A stretch of DNA of 64,000 nt from Acidobacteriota bacterium (GTDB lineage Bacteria; Acidobacteriota; Terriglobia; Versatilivoradales; Versatilivoraceae), in NCBI GenBank assembly GCA_028875575.1, contig JAPPDF010000009.1, positions 16,513 to 80,512 on the forward strand, in the 5' to 3' direction. The notes under the pieces are model-generated. The model was not told the origin of the DNA. It was given only the letters and a program-made list of their open reading frames with translations, and made no database searches. Below, piece by piece: positions 1 to 7,944 of this stretch. The stretch's first letter is position 1; every line of letters begins with the position of its first letter. The position numbers and the translations under genes were made by a program.

Positions 1-1
1 C

Positions 2-727
2 AAGAGCATCAACGGGGGAACCAGTTGGACCGCGGCCAACCGAGGATTGCCGCCGCTGAGCCTGGTTCGGTCGCTGCTGGCGGATCCTGCCAGGTCTTCC
101 GTGCTTTATGCCGCGGTCGATGGGGAGGGCGTTTTCAAAACCGAGGATGCCGCCTCTTCCTGGGAGTCGGTCAACCGAGGACTTACGGAAAAGAGTGTAC
201 GGGCTCTTGCCATGGACCCGGTTGCGGCCAGCACCCTTTACGCGGCCACCGACGGCTCTGGAGTGTTCAAATCGGTCGACGGTGGAGAGACCTGGAAGGG
301 TGATGCCCAGGGGTTGCCCGGCCTCATGATCGATGCTCTGGCAGTCGGTCCGCCCCCTTCCCGCATCCTGTACGCAGGCTCTTACGGGGATGGGGTGTTC
401 ATGAGCAGCGACGAAGGGGAGACCTGGTCGCCCGCCAACCGGGGATTGCCGCCATTTCCGGTGGTGCGGGCCCTGCTCGTCGATCCTTCGAAGCCGTCCA
501 TTCTCTACGCGGCCCTGCGCCGCGGTCTCTTCAGGAGTCTGGACGGTGGCTCGAACTGGGAGGTGCTGGAATCGGTCCGGCACGGTCGGGGAGTGACCGG
601 CTTCACTGCAGGCCGGCTCCACACCCTGGTCCTGGCCGGATCCGGGCCGGTCCGTCTCTTTGCCGGGACCTCGATGGGAGTGCTGCAAATGACACCAGGG
701 ATCCAACCGCAAGGTGGTCCCGACTAA
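2..727 (+). CDS. BNR/Asp-box beta-propeller protein (3' part only)
   Basis: The reading frame is open at the left edge, so only the C-terminal 241 residues are present and the start lies outside the window. The protein is built of about five repeats of roughly 43 residues, each with a pattern like GDGVFKSVDGGETW, then NRGL, V.AL..DP and LYAAT. This is the BNR/Asp-box (sortilin/Vps10- or YCF48-like) beta-propeller pattern, typical of exported or surface proteins that bind glycans or assist assembly. No catalytic sialidase residues can be recognised in the visible part. The tail after the last repeat is short and ends 20 bases before the next gene, which has its own strong ribosome site, so the two are probably co-transcribed. 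The fold is well supported; the function is unknown. Confidence 0.75.
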   Translation, partial: KSINGGTSWTAANRGLPPLSLVRSLLADPARSSVLYAAVDGEGVFKTEDAASSWESVNRGLTEKSVRALAMDPVAASTLYAATDGSGVFKSVDGGETWKGDAQGLPGLMIDALAVGPPPSRILYAGSYGDGVFMSSDEGETWSPANRGLPPFPVVRALLVDPSKPSILYAALRRGLFRSLDGGSNWEVLESVRHGRGVTGFTAGRLHTLVLAGSGPVRLFAGTSMGVLQMTPGIQPQGGPD

Positions 728-747
728 CCTGATCAAGGGAGGCTCTC

Positions 748-1767
748 GTGAAGCCATTTTTGGATTCCACGGGCATTGTTGGCGATGCATCCGAACTGAG
801 ACGGCGAATGGATCGGGATGGCTATCTGTACGTCAGGGGGCTGTTGCCGCACGGGCTGCTGGAGGAACTGCGCCTGAAGTGGCTCGGGGTCCTGGAGGAA
901 GTCGGTTGGCTGGAGGACGGGGCCGGGGAGGGAGGCATTGCCAACCTGGAGGCCTTCTGCGTGGAGCCCGAACGGCCCTACATGGAAGTCATGACCCGGG
1001 TGTTGTCGATCATGGAATTCCAGTCCATCCAGCACCATCCCGACCTGCTGGCGGTCGTGGAGCGGCTGGTGGGAGGTAAGGTCCTGCCCCATCCACGATT
1101 GATCGGTCGGACCATCTTTCCCCAAAAAATCGAGTACACCACCCCGCCGCATCAGGACTGGGTCCCCATCCAGGGGACGGCGGAGACCTACACGGCCTGG
1201 TTCCCGGTGAGCGACCTGGCAGGGGAGATGGGGGGCTTGCAGCTCTCTTCCGGTTCTCATCGGGGCGGAGTCTACGAATTCCGCCCTGCGCTGGGGGCCG
1301 GTGGCATGGAGGTGACGGATAAGCTGCCGGGAGAGTGGGTTCACAACCCGGTGGAGCAGGGCGACGTGCTTTTCTTTCACAGCCTGATGGTTCACAAGGG
1401 CGTCGCCAACCGAAGCAAACGGCTGCGCCTCTCCATGGACGCCCGGTTCCAGAGAGTCGACCAACCCATCGCTCCCGGAAGCCTGGAACCCCACGGAAAG
1501 GAAGTTCGCAACTGGGAGCAGGTCTATGCCGATTGGCCCCCTGACAGCCCGTTAAAATATTATTGGCGGAAACTTCCACTCAAGATTCAACCCTTCGATC
1601 CCAGCTATTTCGAGAAGCGGGACCGGTTGGGCCTGGAGTTGGGTGCAGCCGGGGATCCCCGGGCCCGCTCGGTCCTGCAACGCATCGTCGCCCGGGACAC
1701 CGACCCGGCGAAACGCGCCAGGGCCGCCAGCCTGCTGGCCCAACTGGCGCAACAGGCCGGTAGCTGA
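748..1767 (+). CDS. phytanoyl-CoA dioxygenase (PhyH) family protein
   Basis: A 339-residue predicted Fe(II)/2-oxoglutarate-dependent oxygenase. The metal triad is visible: H-x-D in TPPHQDWVPIQG (about residues 133-143) and the distal histidine in FFHSLMVHKGVANRSKRLRL (about 209-228), where the following arginines could bind 2-oxoglutarate. The start is GTG, chosen because AAGGGAGG lies 6 bases upstream. There is no signal peptide, so it should act in the cytoplasm. PhyH enzymes hydroxylate lipids or small metabolites. The neighbours (BNR protein upstream, glycosidase-like protein downstream) do not fix the substrate. The last 50 residues, rich in Ala and Arg, form a helical tail beyond the usual domain. 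Confidence 0.85.
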   Translation: MKPFLDSTGIVGDASELRRRMDRDGYLYVRGLLPHGLLEELRLKWLGVLEEVGWLEDGAGEGGIANLEAFCVEPERPYMEVMTRVLSIMEFQSIQHHPDLLAVVERLVGGKVLPHPRLIGRTIFPQKIEYTTPPHQDWVPIQGTAETYTAWFPVSDLAGEMGGLQLSSGSHRGGVYEFRPALGAGGMEVTDKLPGEWVHNPVEQGDVLFFHSLMVHKGVANRSKRLRLSMDARFQRVDQPIAPGSLEPHGKEVRNWEQVYADWPPDSPLKYYWRKLPLKIQPFDPSYFEKRDRLGLELGAAGDPRARSVLQRIVARDTDPAKRARAASLLAQLAQQAGS

Positions 1768-1935
1768 TCCACATTTCCGGCCAATGGTTATGATAGGCTG
1801 TCTTAAACGCCGGGGGGCGGTGCGGCAAAGGCAGCCGTGAAGGCGCTTCCTCCGGCATTGGAGATAGTTGCCAAAAGGTCTCGGTCAGTGGGGAACCACT
1901 TCCGGGCCTGGGGCTGACGAGGAACCGGATCCGCC

Positions 1936-2136
1936 ATGTATAGCCTGTTACACTCCCTCCCTCTTTCCCGAATCGCATTGGAACAGCTTCCCGCTGCAGC
2001 GGGCGCCCTGATCGTGGCTGAAAGCTTCTACAAGTTTGGAAGTTTCAGCCTCGAGTGCCTGGCTTTTCTAGCCACCTGGTACGCATTCGATCTGGTTCTT
2101 TCCCTGTTTCGCAGAAGGCGCCGGGGATCGATCTGA
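1936..2136 (+). CDS. small membrane protein, unknown function
   Basis: A 66-residue protein with a hydrophobic core (about residues 19-58: AAAGALIVAESFY, then CLAFLATWYAFDLVLSLF) that can form one or two transmembrane helices, followed by a basic RRRRR tail that would stay in the cytoplasm (positive-inside rule). AGGAA lies 11 bases before the ATG. Hydrophobic residues, a Trp and a basic end are unlikely in random high-GC DNA, and no competing long gene lies on either strand here. I do not recognise a named family. Confidence 0.5.
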   Translation: MYSLLHSLPLSRIALEQLPAAAGALIVAESFYKFGSFSLECLAFLATWYAFDLVLSLFRRRRRGSI

Positions 2137-2446
2137 CCAGGGTTGCCAGTGGCCGCTGCCCGGCTTCCGCCCCCAACCGCATCAGCCTTCAACTGGCGGC
2201 TCGGCTTCTGCAACTCCCCCTCAGGGTGAGCGTAATTCCTTTTTCCTGGTCCTTCGTGTCCCTTCGCGGATCACTCTCTTGTGACCCGTCCCTGACCGTG
2301 GCAGATCGCTTCGTGGGTCACTCTTTTCGGGTGCTGCCGGGCTGAAGCCGAGGAAACCTTCTCCGGGATCTATCTTTTCCGACGGCGACTTGCTATCATT
2401 TCGGGATCCATATCAGCAAAAAGCGACATCGCCGGGGAGAACCAGG
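2137..2446. other. intergenic region with CACGAAGG-type repeat
   Basis: No gene is visible. A short repeat of the type TCCTTCGTGTCCCTTCGCGG is at 2249-2275, with a second partial copy (CTTCGTGGGTCACTC) about 35 bases further on. A TGCTATCAT extended -10-like sequence at 2390-2398 could be the promoter for the gene starting at 2447; its -35 box is not convincing. Confidence 0.4.
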
Positions 2447-4177
2447 ATGCAACCGATCACCAGACGAAGTTTCATGATTGTAGGAGCCGGTGGATTGGCT
2501 CAGTTGCTGCATGCCGGCCCCAGGCCCAAGCGGGCCGGAGCAGTCGGCAAGAAGCGGCGGCTTCTGTTCAATTGGGACGGGTCCATGATTCACTGCTGGG
2601 GCCGAACCGCATTGCCCCATTCCTATGGTCCCCTCACGCGGGAGCAGTTTACCTCTCTGGTATTCGACCCCATCGAGAACACGGGCGTGGACACCCTCAT
2701 GTTCAGTTTCGGTAGCGGCAACGTGGCCGAATATCAGAGCAACGTGCTGGAGTGGCCGGGCGAGGCCGACCGGTTCAAGTTTCCGGAGAGCAAGACCTGG
2801 CACGGCGGGACGGAGGTCGATCCCAAGGACCAGTATCTCAACCCCAAGAGCCTGGCGGACGCCGGCCACAATCCTCCCAAGGTGATCGTGGAGGAGTGCC
2901 GCAAGCGCGGCCTGGATGCTTTCGTCTCCCTCAGGATGAATGACATCCATGACGGCCAGCACGCCAGAGGCGCCTTGCCCAACCCGGAACTGCCCACCTT
3001 CAAGCGAATCAACCCCGACTGGTTGGTGGATGATCTCGACTGGTGGACGGCGCTGAACTTCGCCCATCCCAGAGTCCGGGCCCTGAAGCTCAAGGTCGCC
3101 GAGGAGTTCTTCGATCGCTGGGATTTCGATGGCATCGAGTTGGACTGGTTGCGGCACACGCTCTACTTCCAACGGGGTACCGAGCGAGAAAACGGGAAGT
3201 ACCTGACCGAGTTCATGCGCACCATCCGCAAGAGCCTTAACGAGAAGGCCAAGCGCCGGGGCCGGCCCATCGAGATTGCCATCCGCATCCCGGAGAAGCT
3301 GGAGTGGTGCGCACTGGGCGGTTTCGAAATCGAAAAGTGGATCGAAGAGGATCTGGCGGATATGCTGATCCTGGGTCAGGGCCTGACCGAGCTGCCGACT
3401 CTTAGCGAGTTTCGAGGCCTGATGAAGGCTCGCCAACTTCCCATCTATCCCAGCCTCTACAGTTACGGGAACAGCTACCGCGTCAGCCCGGACGAGGTTA
3501 TTCGAGGGAGCGCCTCCAATCTGTGGCGGGACGGCGCCGACGGCCTTTACACCTTCAACTGGTTCATGTATGGCAGTTGGCGGAAACACCTGCTGAACGA
3601 GATCGGCGATCCCAAGCGCATGAGGAAAAAGGACAAGCACTACACGGCCGTTCAGCGGTTCGAGGCCAGCCCCCGAGCCCCGGGCGCCGACTACGTGCGC
3701 TACAACACGGTTTCCAAGGGAGCCCCAGTCCCCTTCAACTTGAACGTGGCCGACGGCGCCAAATCGCTTTACATGCCGGTTGCCGACGACTTCAAGACCA
3801 GCAAGCCCAAGACGGCCGAGCTGTGGATGGCGCTGGACTATTCCAAGCCGGGGGACCGTCTGACGGTTTCGGTGGGTGACACCGTGCTGGAGCCCGCCGG
3901 AGTGGATGTGGCCTCCAGCTGGCAGGACGTGGGTTACCGAATCGCCCCCTTGCCCGGCAACGGCATGATCGGATTTCCTGCCGACAAACCCTTCGACATG
4001 CATTTCAAGGCCTTGAAGTTTCAGGTTCCCATCGCGGCCCTCAAGAGTGGCCGCAACCCGGTGTCCATTCGGCTCAACTACCGGGGGCCCGGTTCGGACA
4101 AGCCCCTGAGGATCAGGCGAGTCGAGCTGGTCACCCGAATGTCCGAGACCCGCACCATCAGCCGCGCTGCGGTGTAG
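2447..4177 (+). CDS. Tat-exported TIM-barrel protein, GHL10/glycosidase-like (family copy 1)
   Basis: A 576-residue protein. The chosen ATG is preceded by GGGGAGAACC and gives a clean Tat signal (TRRSFMIVGAGG). The mature part begins with a strand ending in LLFNWDGSMI and continues as a predicted (beta/alpha)8 barrel. Its key sequence is FDGIELDWLRHTLYF (about 226-240), matching the DG-hydrophobic-E/H-LDY-R signature of GHL10-type glycosidase-like barrels. The last ~130 residues look like a beta-sandwich. It is the most divergent of five paralogues in the first 18 kb, and the only one on the + strand. Substrate and true activity are unknown: Glu in DGIEL is a candidate catalytic acid, by inference. 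A downstream DadA-like gene follows after 164 bases. Confidence 0.65.
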   Translation: MQPITRRSFMIVGAGGLAQLLHAGPRPKRAGAVGKKRRLLFNWDGSMIHCWGRTALPHSYGPLTREQFTSLVFDPIENTGVDTLMFSFGSGNVAEYQSNVLEWPGEADRFKFPESKTWHGGTEVDPKDQYLNPKSLADAGHNPPKVIVEECRKRGLDAFVSLRMNDIHDGQHARGALPNPELPTFKRINPDWLVDDLDWWTALNFAHPRVRALKLKVAEEFFDRWDFDGIELDWLRHTLYFQRGTERENGKYLTEFMRTIRKSLNEKAKRRGRPIEIAIRIPEKLEWCALGGFEIEKWIEEDLADMLILGQGLTELPTLSEFRGLMKARQLPIYPSLYSYGNSYRVSPDEVIRGSASNLWRDGADGLYTFNWFMYGSWRKHLLNEIGDPKRMRKKDKHYTAVQRFEASPRAPGADYVRYNTVSKGAPVPFNLNVADGAKSLYMPVADDFKTSKPKTAELWMALDYSKPGDRLTVSVGDTVLEPAGVDVASSWQDVGYRIAPLPGNGMIGFPADKPFDMHFKALKFQVPIAALKSGRNPVSIRLNYRGPGSDKPLRIRRVELVTRMSETRTISRAAV

Positions 4178-4341
4178 CCCATATCTGATTTGGGGCTCCT
4201 GTCTCGCCCTCCCGTTCGACGACGGTGGGTGGCCGCTCCGCCCGGAGCGGCCGGTTGGGGTCTCGTCCGTCAGCAGTACCCCTTTTACAACTCATTCACG
4301 TTATTGCGGTTTCAGTACAGGTGTACAGTCAGGTCAAGGCA

Positions 4342-5589
4342 ATGGCGGAAGAATCGGATGTCCTGGTGATTGGTGGCGGGGCGGTGGGGGTCTGCACGGC
4401 CTACTTCCTGGCCCAGAGGGGTTGCCGGGTTACCTTGATCGAGAAGGGGGAGATCTGTTCCGGCTGCTCTTACGGCAACGCCTGCATGATCGTGCCCAGT
4501 CACGCCATGCCGGTCCCGGCGCCGGGCGTCATCGGCAAGTCCCTGAAGTGGATGTTCAGGGAAGACAGCCCGCTGTTGATCAGGCCCCGGGTCGACTGGC
4601 AGCTCTATTCCTGGCTGCTGCAGTTCGCCGCCTCCTGCCGCCGCCGGCCCATGGAACGAGCCATCCCCGTTTTGCGGGACATGGGCCGCACAAGCCTGCT
4701 CCTGTTTCGGGAGTTGGCTGCCACCGAAGAGCTCAGCTTCGACTTCGAGCAGCGGGGGCTGATGAGCGTCTACACCACGGCGGCCGGAATGGAGGAGGGC
4801 AGGGAGGAGGCCGAGATCATGGCCAGGCACGGCATGGATCTCAAGGTCCTGTCAGGGGACCAGGCCCGGGAACTGGAGCCCGCGCTCAACCGGAGGGTGG
4901 TAGGCGCTCTCTATTCCGCCGAGGACGCCCATGGCAATTCCCATCGGTTTGTCACCGGCCTGGGAGAAACCCTCGGCAGGCATGGGGTGGCCGTCAGGAC
5001 GGGGACCCAAGTAACCGGCTGGTTGCGTGAGGGAGGACGGCCTGCCGGAGTCCGAACGGAGCAGGGAGATTTCCGCGCCCGTGAAATCGTTTTGGCCATG
5101 GGGTCCTGGACACCCTTGCTGGCCCGGGAACTGGGAGTCCGGGTCCCGGTTCAGGCCGGAAAGGGGTACAGCCTGACCATGGACCGGCCGGCGCTCAGCC
5201 CGAAGATTCCCCTCATCCACGCGGAAAGAAAAGTAGCGGTGACTCCCATCGGCAGTCGCCTGCGATTCGCGGGAACCATGGAGTTTGCCGGGATCGATCT
5301 GAGCTTGAACCCGACCCGTACCGATGCCATCCGGCGGGGGGCTCTGGAGGTGCTCTCAGGGGCCGAAAATCCCGCCAACGTGGAGCGCTGGTGCGGCTTG
5401 CGCCCCTGCACCCCGGACGGGCTGCCCATCATCGACCGGCTTCCCCGCCATCCCCACGTCTACCTCTCCACCGGCCATGCCATGCTGGGGTATACCCACG
5501 GCCCCGTCAGCGGCAAGCTGATGGCCGAGATGGTCTGCGGGGAACCACTCTCCCTTCCCTTGGAACCCCTCAGCCTTGGGCGGTTCTGA
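4342..5589 (+). CDS. FAD-dependent oxidoreductase, DadA/glycine-oxidase-like
   Basis: A 415-residue member of the DAO superfamily. The N-terminal Rossmann motif VLVIGGGAVGVCTAYFLA (residues 7-24) is followed by the acidic end of strand 2 (TLIEKGEICSGCSYGN), which would contact FAD. The C-terminal FAD segment YLSTGHAMLGYTHGPVSG is typical of D-amino-acid dehydrogenases. The ATG was chosen because it places the GGGAVG motif at the usual distance from the N-terminus; the in-frame sequence before it is low-complexity and unlike the family. Expected role: oxidation of a D-amino acid, hydroxyproline or amino-sugar acid at the inner face of the membrane. No proline racemase or other diagnostic partner is adjacent, so the substrate is open. 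Confidence 0.85.
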   Translation: MAEESDVLVIGGGAVGVCTAYFLAQRGCRVTLIEKGEICSGCSYGNACMIVPSHAMPVPAPGVIGKSLKWMFREDSPLLIRPRVDWQLYSWLLQFAASCRRRPMERAIPVLRDMGRTSLLLFRELAATEELSFDFEQRGLMSVYTTAAGMEEGREEAEIMARHGMDLKVLSGDQARELEPALNRRVVGALYSAEDAHGNSHRFVTGLGETLGRHGVAVRTGTQVTGWLREGGRPAGVRTEQGDFRAREIVLAMGSWTPLLARELGVRVPVQAGKGYSLTMDRPALSPKIPLIHAERKVAVTPIGSRLRFAGTMEFAGIDLSLNPTRTDAIRRGALEVLSGAENPANVERWCGLRPCTPDGLPIIDRLPRHPHVYLSTGHAMLGYTHGPVSGKLMAEMVCGEPLSLPLEPLSLGRF

Positions 5590-6424
5590 CCGCTGTCTGA
5601 AACACCCCGGTTTCACCCTGTTTCAGCCTCCCCGACGTATGGGACGGCGGTGCGCCTGGGTGAATAGTGAATAGTGAATAGTGGAGAGTGAAGAGTGAAG
5701 AGCTGTTTGATCGACACGCAAAGCAACTGGTCGGTGGCGGCGCAGTCCTTCAAATAAGTCCCGCCCCCCGCCCTGCCGGGCGGATCATACGAGAGTGAAA
5801 CTACGAATCTTCATAGCCTGTCGGGAACAAGGATCATGTTCCGTTAGAACGGTGTTCTACCTATTGAACATCGATGCACAGGATGCACAGGATTAACAGG
5901 ACGAGATCTTCCTGCACCAGAAGCCGGCTCGGGCGATGATCCGGTGCGGATTTGCGGATTCCCGGCATTAGAAGCTAGTGTCCTGTCCCATTAATTCGGT
6001 GAATTATTTGAGACGTTAACTCATTGAATTCATTCTAATTTCTAGCCGAAACACTGCAATTGAACTTCTGAGACAGGACACTAGCCGTTTCCTGAAAAAA
6101 TCCTGTGCATCCTGTGCATCGATGTTAATCATCCTTGTAAGTCACGATGTGGTGGGAAGCGCCCACTACCGGCTTCGCCGCGGTTCTTGTTGCCCCTTCA
6201 CGGAAAATCCTTTTGTCCCTGGTGCCCTTCATTGACCCCCTTGCCGACCCTTGGCGCATCCCTCTCAAGCCTGCTCCAACCTCTTGGTGGCCATTCGTAG
6301 TCCTTCGTGTCACTTCGTGGGTCACTCATTTTTCTGTTGTTTCAAGTAAGGCAAGTCATCGGGCGCTTGCCCGTTCCCGAACCCCGCGGCTGTTCACTCT
6401 CCACTATTCACTCTTCACTCCCCA
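5590..6424. repeat. repeat-rich intergenic region (nested inverted repeats)
   Basis: No gene is visible in about 830 bases. The region is nested. The outer layer is a GTGAATA-type microrepeat at 5660-5702, with an inverted version (CACTATTCACTCTTCACTC) at 6391-6427 that runs into the stop codon of the next gene. Inside is a perfect 28-base inverted repeat, 5867-5894 against 6099-6126 (core CATCGATGCACAGGATGCAC). Innermost is a 110-bp element with 13-base perfect inverted ends (5975-6084). A CACGAAGG-type repeat lies at 6301-6328. Confidence 0.8.
5975..6084. mobile_element. MITE-like element, 110 bp with 13-bp terminal inverted repeats
   Basis: The ends CTAGTGTCCTGTC (5975-5987) and GACAGGACACTAG (6072-6084) are perfect inverted repeats. 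The interior is AT-rich, unlike the surrounding DNA, and has no coding capacity. Size, inverted ends and base composition suit a non-autonomous miniature element moved by a transposase supplied elsewhere. CTAG at each outer edge could be part of the repeat or a palindromic target. No second copy is in this window. Confidence 0.6.
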
Positions 6425-7804
6425 CTACGACCCGCTCGTCCAGACGGGACCGGCCTCGGTTCGTTTCCACATCCTTTCGAACTCGGCCGTGCCCACTTCG
6501 TCCCAGAAGTCAGTCTCCACCGGATTGGCATAGCCCGGGACAGGTCCCGGGACGTGGGGGCCGTGTCCGGAGTACCGCCGCCCGAATCCCGGCGGACTCA
6601 GAAACTTGATGTTGGCGCCCTCGGCATCGGGATCGAAGCGGAAATAGAGGTGCGGCCCCGGACGGTAGCGCACCCTGACCAGGAACCGTGTCTGTTTGGG
6701 GCGGGGCGCCCGGGCCAGCCGCTCCAGCTTTTTCCTGTCGATCCTCACCCCGAGACCAGGTCCCTGCGGAACCGCCACGCTGCCGCCCACCACCGGCATG
6801 GACTCGACGGTCACGTCTTCCGCCCAGAGATTGCAAAGGGCTACATGGTCCAGAGAGGCCATGGGATAGACGGCCGCCTGGTGGGCCAGGAAGGCCTGGT
6901 TGATGGTCCCCCCGGCCATCTGCAGCAGGAAGGGGGTGTTGGTGCTCTCCGCCATGGCCGCCAGCTTCCTGGCTGAGCCGATACCGGCATGGCTGGACAT
7001 GAACCCGTCAGAGAGCCCCCTGCGCATAAAGACCTCGGCCGGGCCATGGTGGATCAGGATCGGGATGGCGCACTTTTCGCGAAGCAGGCGATAGCCGTCC
7101 TGGTCGATGGATCGGATGGGATCTTCGATCCGCCCGGCAATGGGAAATCGTTCCAGCTCCTTGAGGACCGGATAGACGGCTTCGAAGCTGGAATCCTCGT
7201 TGAAGTCGTACTGGACTCGAAATCCCCGGGGGGCCGCCTCCTGCATGGCGGCAGTCTGGTCGACCACGTTCTGCAGGACGTCCACGTGGTATTTCATCCA
7301 GCGGTAACCGCGTTTCGACAATTGCCTCACTTCTTCGGCCATCTGCCGGGGAGGTTGCGACATCGTCCAGGCGGCGATGGGGACCCAGGACCGCACCCGA
7401 GGCCCGATCAGTTTCCAGGCCGGCAGACCCAGCGCCTTGCCCATCAGGTCGTAGACGGCCATGTTCATGGGCAGGTTCCGAGGGTCGTTGATCCAATCGA
7501 AGGGACTGGTGCCCAGATAGTCCTTGAAGTCGCTCCAGGGAGATCCCCAATTCTCCCCGTAGCCCTCGATCCCAGCATCGGTCTTGACGATGTAGATGGT
7601 CCGCAACCGGCTGTGCAGCCCCTGGTAGCGAAACAGCCACTCGGCATGGTAGTCGTGGTAGGGAGGAAGCACCTCGTGCGCTTCGATTTCGGTTATCTTA
7701 ATCTTCCGGGCCAGTTGCGAGAACAGCGACGACGACCAGAAGGGCAGGCCGGCCGCGGCCAGCCCGGATTGACGAAGAAAACCGCGCCGGTGAATGAGAG
7801 CCAT
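6425..7804 (-). CDS. Tat-exported enolase-superfamily (mandelate racemase-like) protein, copy 1
   Basis: A 459-residue protein. The ATG follows GGGAGGCACC, and the N-terminus is a Tat signal (HRRGFLRQSGLAAAGLPF). It is about 65% identical by eye to the copy at 9850-11229 and has the same length. Enolase-superfamily landmarks are the capping domain with KITEIEAHEVLPPYHDYHAE, the strand-2 region WMKYHVDVLQN, metal ligands in VQYDFNEDSSFEAV and GRIEDP, and a third region PILIHHGPAEVF. Known members abstract a proton next to a carboxylate, for example in sugar-acid dehydration. Here the third acidic metal ligand appears to be replaced by His-His, and no clear His-Asp dyad is seen. Export is unusual, since family members are normally cytoplasmic. 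Sugar-acid dehydratase is an inference. Confidence 0.75.
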   Translation of the reverse strand: MALIHRRGFLRQSGLAAAGLPFWSSSLFSQLARKIKITEIEAHEVLPPYHDYHAEWLFRYQGLHSRLRTIYIVKTDAGIEGYGENWGSPWSDFKDYLGTSPFDWINDPRNLPMNMAVYDLMGKALGLPAWKLIGPRVRSWVPIAAWTMSQPPRQMAEEVRQLSKRGYRWMKYHVDVLQNVVDQTAAMQEAAPRGFRVQYDFNEDSSFEAVYPVLKELERFPIAGRIEDPIRSIDQDGYRLLREKCAIPILIHHGPAEVFMRRGLSDGFMSSHAGIGSARKLAAMAESTNTPFLLQMAGGTINQAFLAHQAAVYPMASLDHVALCNLWAEDVTVESMPVVGGSVAVPQGPGLGVRIDRKKLERLARAPRPKQTRFLVRVRYRPGPHLYFRFDPDAEGANIKFLSPPGFGRRYSGHGPHVPGPVPGYANPVETDFWDEVGTAEFERMWKRTEAGPVWTSGS

Positions 7805-7879
7805 GGTGCCTCCCGGGGAGGGGAAGAAGATATTTTGAGGGCCACGCCCGCTGCAGCTTGATGGCGAAGAAACTTGTTT

Positions 7880-7940
7880 TTCCAGTCTTTCTACCTGTGT
7901 CTTCGTGGTCCTTCGTGTCCCTTCGTGGATAACTCTTTTT
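7880..7940. repeat. CACGAAGG-type dispersed repeat
   Basis: GTCTTCGTGGTCCTTCGTGTCCCTTCGTGG-type sequence (written here in pieces) spans about 7899-7930, between two genes of the minus-strand run. It closely matches the copies at 2249-2275 and 6301-6328, and in reverse orientation 38302-38388. Confidence 0.7.
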
Positions 7941-7944
7941 TCTT

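Noticed and set aside
1768..1935. Possible additional small gene after the PhyH-like gene
   Set aside because: The open frames here are short, overlap poorly with any ribosome site and encode Arg/Pro-rich shadow sequence.
5660..5702. Short direct repeats resembling a CRISPR array
   Set aside because: Units are only 7-8 bases with no spacers of regular size and no cas genes nearby.
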